A stretch of DNA of 64,000 bases from Pollenia angustigena. Lineage: Eukaryota > Arthropoda > Insecta > Diptera > Polleniidae. The notes under the pieces are model-generated. The model saw nothing but the letters and a program-made list of their open reading frames with translations. It made no database searches and was not told the DNA's origin. A program made the translations under genes and the position numbers. The stretch lies in NCBI GenBank assembly GCA_930367215.1, contig OV884057.1:263208339-263272338 (forward strand). The letters are read 5' to 3'. Within the stretch, counting starts at the first letter, position 1. The number at the start of each line of letters is the position of its first letter. Positions 57,969 through 64,000 of the stretch are shown here, piece after piece.

Positions 57969-59770
57969 GTGTTACATAGGAATTCGGAGTTGAATAGCCA
58001 CTGTTTGGTGAGAAATACAATTACACTAAACTTGGATCTTGATCGTGATATCAAATGGAAATTCATAATAGCAAACATCACGCAAATAATAATCGGTGCA
58101 GACTTTTTGTCGTTTTACAACTTGATGGTCAACATACGTCAGCGCAAACTCGTAACCATCGTTAAGACAAATTGTTCTTTATGCAAGAATGGTGAATTGT
58201 ATAAGAGTCTTTAATTTATAATTCAAAAAGATGATTTTAAGTACCTTTTAAATGAGTTCAAAGACATCACTCAAGTTAATTCGACTACGAAACCCATAAG
58301 TCATAATATAACGCACCATACTGTAACGAAAGGTCAACCCGTTTTTTCAAAGCCAAGACGTCTATGCCCTGAAAAGTTGAAAGTGGCAAATTTCGAAATA
58401 CCAACCCTTATGGATCTGGGTATATTTCGCTTGTCACGAAGCCTTTGCATCTCACCTTTACAAATGGTTCAAAAAGAAATGGAGAGTGGAGACCGTGTGG
58501 CGATTTCCGGCGGCTCAATTGTATAATGGAGCCCAAACGCTATCCCATTCCCCACATTCAGGATTCTACACATTTTTTACAGAGCGTATCACCAGATACC
58601 TGTAGAGCCAATGGCCGTATCCAAAACGGCCTATACGACCCCTTTTGGGTTATTTGAGTTTACCCATATGTGTTTCGGCCTACGTTACGCCGGACAAACA
58701 TTTGAACGGTTCATATACGATATCCTACGTGAATTCGATTTTGCATGGCCATACTTGGACGAAATTTTGGTCGCTTCTAAGAACATAGAGGATCATCGTG
58801 AACACCTACGTAAAGTTTTTGCAAAGCTTCGTGATTACAGCTTGATAATAAATCCATCAAAATGTTTTTTCGGACAACAAGAGGTAACATTTTTAGGATT
58901 TTTGGTAAATAAAAGCGGAGTTCGGACTCCACCGGATCGTATTAGGGCCTTGGCCGAGTACCAACTGCGATGATTTCTCGGCATGATGAATCTCGATTTT
59001 TTAAGTTAGATCACGTTATATACCTGGCAAGCAATACATTAAGCCGATGCACTCTCACGAATCTACGCTTTGCACACAGCAACTAATATTGACTACGCTG
59101 AACTTTCAAAAAGTCAAATAAACGACGGAGAGCTGAAACATTTTTTAAAAGCCGACTCAAATTTAAAAATTAAAAAAATCGAAGTTCCTGGCACGCAGCT
59201 GAAATTATTTTGTGACGTTTTGAGCAGCAAAGCACGCCTATTTTTTACATCATATTTTCGCAAAATAGTTTTTGATTTCATGCACAATATTAGTCACTAT
59301 TTTGATTTCATGCACAATATAAGTCACTATTTTTAGAACATTTCATTTGGACAAGTGCGGGAAAAGATTGCAGAAAATGGTCTAAAGAATGTATTCCATG
59401 CAATTGAAGCAAAATCCATCGATATTACGAAACACCGATTTCTACTTATGCTCTTCCCGGAGCAAGAACATGTCAACATCGATATTGTAGGACCCCTGCC
59501 GCCAACTATGGGTAATCGTTACTGTCTCCATGTAATGATCGTTTTACCCGTTGGGTTTAGGCATACCCTTTGGAAGGTATGACCCGCGAGACAATAGCAT
59601 TCACATTTTACCAATAGTGAATATAACGATTTGGTGTTCCGCAAAGAATCCTGCCGCTAATGGTTTAATCGAGCGATATCATAGCGTTAATTAATCCGCA
59701 ATTAAGTGGTATCTTATATTACTAGACTTACGAATATGCTACAAAGAGGACATTTAAGCATTAAAGCAGA
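57969..59770 (+). pseudogene. Ty3/gypsy pol remnant (protease, RT, integrase pieces)
   Basis: A protease end, IIGADFLSFYNLMVNIRQRK (58088), is followed by RT pieces in several frames: KPRRLCPEKLKVA, RPCGDFRRLN (58492), KTAYTTPFGLFEFTHMCFG (58623-58679) and YLDE (about 58763) where the family has YxDD, so a catalytic D is lost. RNase H is deleted. ADALSRIYALHT (about 59045) leads to an integrase N-terminus and HVNIDIVGPLPPT (59469); the last E-motif NGLIERYH is near 59660. Many stops and indels. Confidence 0.8.
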
Positions 59771-59967
59771 AAGTTAGATCTATTAAAACCATGTAACAGC
59801 ATACTCCATAGTTCCTTTCAAATAATAATATTAATATAAAAAAAAGCGGCCGTCCCTAATATCCGTAAACTGTTGAATATTATGTTTTCACAAAAGCCAC
59901 TTTTGGCAATATTTTTTACAATTTCCCGGATTATATGTATAGGCTTATTTTGGATAATACTAGGGAA

Positions 59968-60655
59968 TTAATTCGGTTTACCATCAATCGGTTAACCGAT
60001 TAATAACTACCCGATTAACTTATCGGTTAATTTCAAATTGGCTTTTTTCGATTAACGATTAAACCGGTTAATTTCAGTCAATTAACCGATGTAACAAAAT
60101 TTTCAATATTTTGTAGTATTATAACATCATTTTTTGTATTTTTAATTATTTGTTTCGTCTCATATATATACATACAATATACGTCTCATATAAATGTATG
60201 TTCTTCATTTTAACCCATTTCCGGTGACTAAAATTACAATGTTTTTCAATGTTTTTTTATCTTCATCGTCGATCAACAGGAATGTGGCGAAAAATGGGTT
60301 AAATGTTTGATTGCCAACAATTTTTTTGGTTTCACGTACTTTTTATATGTATGTGTGTTTCTTCTCATATCAGTCATGTAACAGAATTAACCTTAACAAT
60401 TAGAAGTGTTAAACATTTAAAAAAAAAAACTATAATGGCATAATGAAGTATTTTATATGTTCAGAGAAATCCTGGAAAAGGGCTGAGAAATTAGAGAAAT
60501 TTTACTTATCGTAAATGAACTTTTTCCAAGTCAAGTTTTGTCAAAACTAAAGAAAAGAATTGCTTTAATCCTAAAAATTAAAACCAAATTACTTTTCCAA
60601 AAGATTATTTTAAAAGATCTCCTTTAACTATTGAAATAACTTATAAAATTATCTC
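59968..60655. mobile_element. Truncated copy of the TAGGGTATTCA hAT family
   Basis: Starts TAGGGAATTAATTCGGTTTA; TTCAAATTGGCTTTTTTCGA and GTCGATCAACAGGAATGTGG are shared with 32270-32570 (inverted) and 41150-41450. It ends where a TATACCC repeat begins at about 60661. Confidence 0.75.
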
Positions 60656-60759
60656 AGTTTATTATACCCTTCACCGCAGGTGGTGAAAAGGGTATATATA
60701 AGTTTGTCATTCCGTTTGTAATTTCTATAATATTGATGTTAGACCCTATAAAGTACATA
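60656..60759 (+). repeat. TATACCC-family repeat, part before Tc1 insertion
   Basis: TTATACCCTTCACCGCAGG…GACCCTATAAAGTACATA; resumes at 63395 as TATATTCTGGGTCCTTATGA. The family consensus seen at 40060-40100 joins these across a single TATA. Confidence 0.8.
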
Positions 60760-61042
60760 CAGTGAGAAGCATAAGTCAAGGTACCTCTTTTAAAATAAAA
60801 CAATATATAAAATTTTTTAAAAAACAAGTAAGAAAGTTTGTGTTATTTCATCCTATATTGTAAAATTATTCATATACTACAGTCTAGCAAAATTATGCAC
60901 TCTTATTCTAAGAAACAACCATAAAATATCCTTAAGTACCTGGCAACTCCATAATTTTGCACAGCAAAAGTGTTGGTACTCTCTAAAGTGATCTATGTTT
61001 TAGTATTGGCATAGCTATTATGTTAAATGTTTTTTCTTTCTA

Positions 61043-61972
61043 CACTGAAAGAAAAATGCTTCATATATTTAATGAATCATTTTCATAAAAAAAATTTCCT
61101 TGGGTAAATGAAAATTTTCATTGTCTAAATGGAATTTCATAGGTTTGATGAAGTATTTTCGTTAAAATCGCTTCATTAGATTTCGTAATTACGTTAAAAA
61201 TTTTCATTGAATATATGAAAACTTAAGTTTGTCCAAGTTAAACAAAAAATTTTAATTGGGTACTTAAAAAAACAATATACAAACATAACTATATTCATAA
61301 ATTAATACAAAATTATAGTTTCCTTAAAAAATGTTTAATTGTTATTTAAAAAATGTAAGATTTAATAACTTCATACATCTAATGTTACATGTATGCCATT
61401 AAAGTTATGAAATCAAAAAATTTTTTTATAAAAGCAACATATTTCAATAATTGCCTTCATAAATTTAAATTTTCATTATGACAATAAAAATGTCATTATA
61501 GTAATGAAACAAAAACTTTCAATCCACTTTCAATCAACGTTGTTATTGTTATTATGGACAATTTAATCTCATATTTACGGTCTCAATTGAGAAAAAAACA
61601 TAGTTTTTTTATACAAAAACTACACTGCCCCGGTAGACTAGCTGGTAGTGAGCTAGTCTATCAGCACCGAGGTTACATGTTCGAATCCCACCAGAGACAG
61701 AAAAAAAATAAAAAATAAAGTAAAATAAAATAAGAAAAAAGAAAAAAAAAAAATAAATAAAAAAAAAAAATAAAAAAAAAAAAAGTTTACTTTATTGAAA
61801 GTATTCATCCAATGAATAATATTCATGGATCTAATGTAATGTTTCATTAAGTCCTTTTAATGAAACAGGTTTCATTGATCCAACGAAGCGCTGCATAGGT
61901 CCCTTTATAATGCAATTTTTCATGGGATTAATGTCAAAATTCGTTAGTATTGCGAAGAACATTCTTTCAGTG
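61043..61972. mobile_element. 930-bp MITE with CACTGAAAGAA ends, TA duplication
   Basis: CACTGAAAGAAAAATGCTTC at left; TTCTTTCAGTG at right; TA flanks (61041-61042, 61973-61974). The opposite Tc1 arm (TTTCTACATTAATG, inverted near 62885) is the empty site. It holds a tRNA-like segment with an A-rich tail and many ATGAAA/TTTCAT motifs. Tc1/mariner-type by duplication. Confidence 0.8.
61622..61700 (+). repeat. tRNA-like (SINE-type) segment
   Basis: GGTAGACTAGCTGGTAGTGA (box-A-like, with a GACTAGCT/AGCTAGTC hairpin) and, 35 bp on, GTTCGAATCCCACC (box B) precede an A-rich run to 61780. The acceptor stem does not pair, so no functional tRNA. A possible pol III promoter inside a DNA-transposon-type MITE. 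Confidence 0.5.
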
Positions 61973-62056
61973 TACATTAATGAGGGTACATTTAGAATGT
62001 ATTCAGAGTTATTTCTTGTTGATATCAGTAGCAATAAATAAAACGAGTAGAAAATA

Positions 62057-62393
62057 AAACCAGATCTGGGCGTCATTGCAAGCTTAGTATCCGAGAAGAA
62101 AGAAAAATAGTGTCTTTAATTAGGAATGACCCCTTTAAAAGTGCACCAAAGATTGCTGCCGAGTTAAAAAAGTCCTAGACAAAAGTGTTTCCGCGGATAC
62201 AGTACGAAGATCAATCAAAAGAGCTGGGTACAACGCTCGTACAGCACCCAAAAAGCCCTATATAAAGAAGTCAACCAAAAAAAGCGAATTGATTTTGCAA
62301 ATAAATATAAAACAAAGCCAACTGAGTTTTGGGATAAGGTTATTTTCTCGGATGAGTCAAATTACGGACGGACGTGCTTTAGTATGGAGGAAG
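62057..62393 (+). pseudogene. Tc1-like transposase N-terminal half, plus-strand copy
   Basis: Mirrors the minus-strand copy: SGRHCKLSIREERK, FKSAPKIAAELKK, VSADTVRRSIKRAGYNAR. In the unpaired loop it goes further to FWDKVIFSDESNYG, where the first catalytic D appears. A frameshift lies near 62170 and the frame is cut by the inversion after about 62393. Confidence 0.75.
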
Positions 62394-62793
62394 CAAAATC
62401 AATTCGCTTTTTTTTTAATTCGCTTATATAGGGCTTTTTGGGTGCTGTACGAGCGTTGTACCCAGCTCTTTTGATTGATCTTCGTACTGTATCCGCGGAA
62501 ACACTTTTGTCCATGGACTTTTTTAACTCGGAAGCAATCTTTGGTGCACTTTTAAAGGGGTCATTCCTAATTAAAGACACTATTTTTCTTTCTTCTCGGA
62601 TACTAAGCTTGCAATGACGCCCAGATCTGGTCTTATTTTCTACTAGTTTTTCTTTTTGAAAGCGATTTATTAACTTTCGTATTGTTGACTTACTTCTATT
62701 AGTTATTTGAGCAATTTCAGAATATGATTTTCCCAATCTATGATTATTAATAATAATATTGTGCTCCTCAATCCATACCTCCTTGCGAGTCAT
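62362..62793 (-). pseudogene. Tc1-like transposase N-terminal half, minus-strand copy
   Basis: The better preserved copy. The probable start is the ATG of MTRKEVWIEEHNI at 62793. A first HTH (YSEIAQITNRSKSTIRKLIN), the linker KTRSGRHCKLS and a second HTH (APKIASELKK…SADTVRRSIKRAGY) form the bipartite paired-like DNA-binding region, then KKPYISELKKKRIDFA. About 144 codons; catalysis is absent because the gene is cut at the inversion. If translated it could bind the element's own ends and compete with intact transposase (inference). Confidence 0.8.
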
Positions 62794-63023
62794 TTTATTT
62801 AACAATTTTTTCAATAAAAAACCAATTATTGCTACTGATATCAACAAGAAATAACTCTGAATACATTCTAAATGTACATTCATTAATGTAGAAAGAAAAA
62901 AACATTTAGCATAATAGCTATGCCAATACTAAAACATAGATCACTTTAGAGAGTACCAAGACTTTTGCTGTGCAAAATTATGGAGTTGCCAGGTACTTAA
63001 GGATATTTTATGGGTGTTTCTTA

Positions 63024-63243
63024 CTGAGCTACCTAAATAAGAGCGGAAGCGTTTTTTGTATGTCAAAACTTCTCATTTGCATACAATTTATACGAAACAA
63101 ACCATTAGAATGCGAATTAGAAACCACCCGGCTGATAAATCTTATTTGACAGATCGCTATGTCGGTTTGTTTTATTGAAATTGTATTTAAATAAAATTTT
63201 CATGTTTAAAAAACCGCTTGCCGCTTTTGTTTAGGTTGTTCAG
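63024..63243. mobile_element. 220-bp MITE, TTA duplication
   Basis: CTGAGCTACCTAAATAAGAG left, inverse of CTGAACAACCTAAACAAAAG right; both then have GCGG…AGCGG. TTA on each side (63021-63023, 63244-63246); the left Tc1 arm (TTCTTAGAATAAGAG inverted near 60900) lacks it. PIF/Harbinger-like. Confidence 0.85.
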
Positions 63244-63394
63244 TTAGAATAAGAGTGCATAATTTTGCTAGACTGTAGTATATGAATAATTTTACAATAT
63301 AGGATGAAATAACACAAACTTTCTTACTTCTTTTTAAAAAAATTTAGATATTGTTTTATTTCAAAAGAGGTACCTTGATTTATGCTTCTCACTG

Positions 63395-63605
63395 TATATT
63401 CTGGGTCCTTATGAGGAGCGAAGTTGATTTAACAATGTCCGTCTGTCCGTCGAAATGGATTTTCCGAAGACCCCATATATGATGGGGGCCAGGTTATTAT
63501 ACATTTATGTCACATATGGTCCAGTATTGTTTGCTATTGAAATTCAGCAAGATCGGTCCACAAATGGCTAAGATATGAGTAAAAAACCACGACTGCCTCA
63601 AATTT
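63395..63605 (+). repeat. TATACCC-family repeat, part after Tc1 insertion
   Basis: TTCTGGGTCCTTATGAGGAG, CATATATGATGGGGGCCAGG, AAACCACGACTGCCTC; inverse of 40880-41125. Confidence 0.8.
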
Positions 63606-63629
63606 TTTCCTTTAAAGGTCCAATTAGAC

Positions 63630-63800
63630 GTGATATTACCATACCAACACTGTATTACCAAAACGACATAAACATACCATACAAACCAATTCAATTTTGG
63701 TGTCTACGGTCATACATATATACATGGCTATGGTAATACAGTGTTGGTAATGTGTTTTTTTATACCCTTCACTACAAGTGGTGGATTTTATTTGTAATGT
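63630..63800. repeat. Small inverted repeat and TATACCC end
   Basis: ACCAACACTGTATTACC (about 63642) against GGTAATACAGTGTTGGT (about 63730); then TATACCCTTCACTACAAGTG at 63761 begins another TATACCC copy. Confidence 0.65.
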
Positions 63801-64000
63801 GTTTAATTTTACGCATACTCATTAATGCATGTATATGATATGCCGCTCAAATAAAGAAACAAACTCATAGACTCAATATATTTTAATTTAACGCTTCTTC
63901 AGTAAAATCATTCGTAGCCGAGTTGTTAAGTTCTCTCCTGAGACTAGGGTTGCCTGACGGGCTTGATTTGGATTGATTGTCAAGCTTTTTCAATATGTAT
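63801..64000. other. Window end, nothing recognised
   Basis: AT-rich; no feature supported. Confidence 0.4.

Larger units (their letters stand above)
60760..63394. mobile_element. Palindromic Tc1-like transposon
   Basis: Ends CAGTGAGAAGCATAAGTCAA and the inverse, with TA on each side (60758-60759, 63395-63396) and an empty site known from the TATACCC repeat. Instead of one complete gene it holds two inverted copies of the 5' half, including the transposase N-terminus, meeting around 62297-62393. The left arm carries a MITE at 61043 and the right arm one at 63024. Not able to make full transposase. Confidence 0.85.

Noticed and set aside
61622..61700. Functional tRNA gene
   Set aside because: The acceptor stem does not pair and the arm lengths are wrong, though box B is good.
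1..64000. CRISPR arrays, bacterial operons, rRNA genes
   Set aside because: No such structure seen; spliced gene, LTR retroelements and MITEs indicate an animal genome.

Overview
The window is AT-rich, intron-poor DNA that looks like repeat-dominated heterochromatin of a higher fly (Brachycera, probably schizophoran). This is inferred from the errantivirus with a tRNA-Ser-type primer site, a Ty3/gypsy element with a tRNA-Lys-type primer site, hAT, Tc1/mariner and PIF/Harbinger-like remnants, and a dispersed family ending in TATACCCTTCACC that I recall as common in fly genomes. No single-copy host gene is recognisable. Almost every feature is a transposable element, often nested, and most coding regions are broken.

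Region by region. 1-6.7 kb: foldback repeats, a non-LTR reverse transcriptase on the minus strand (1912-3456), and two elements with TTA target duplications. 6.7-16.3 kb: the most unusual block. Long inverted arms (about 7.6-9.03 kb and 15.58-16.28 kb) bracket a promoter-bearing, intron-containing gene with a cysteine-rich N-terminus and a possible D-D-CxxC-E core (9654-11330). They also bracket a 3.9-kb palindrome of 475-bp tandem units in opposite orientation, flanked by a 14-bp direct repeat. A mariner transposase fragment follows. 18.4-24.5 kb: an internally deleted errantivirus (LTRs, gag, RNase H-integrase, env) sits inside a MITE, with a CGCG duplication. 24.7-29.3 kb: a decayed hAT element with an exact 8-bp duplication, CAAGGCGAATT foldbacks and a 1.2-kb palindrome. 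30-36 kb: a head-to-head duplicated Tc1-like remnant interrupted by a 2.4-kb hAT element and several small elements whose insertion sites can be read exactly. 36.5-38.9 kb: one LTR and gag of a Ty3/gypsy element. 41.1-55.0 kb: a Ty3/gypsy element with about 2.1-kb LTRs inserted into a hAT-family copy. Each LTR carries a different hAT-like insertion, so each LTR serves as the empty site for the other. 55-64 kb: more hAT-like, MITE and gypsy pol remnants, and a palindromic Tc1-like element carrying a tRNA-like sequence.

The recurring theme is inverted duplication: at least ten hairpin-forming structures from 0.15 to 3.9 kb. Two of the repeat families also contain a CUGANGA...GAAA core like that of hammerhead ribozymes. 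All calls come from reading the sequence and from knowledge of families; no database search was possible.
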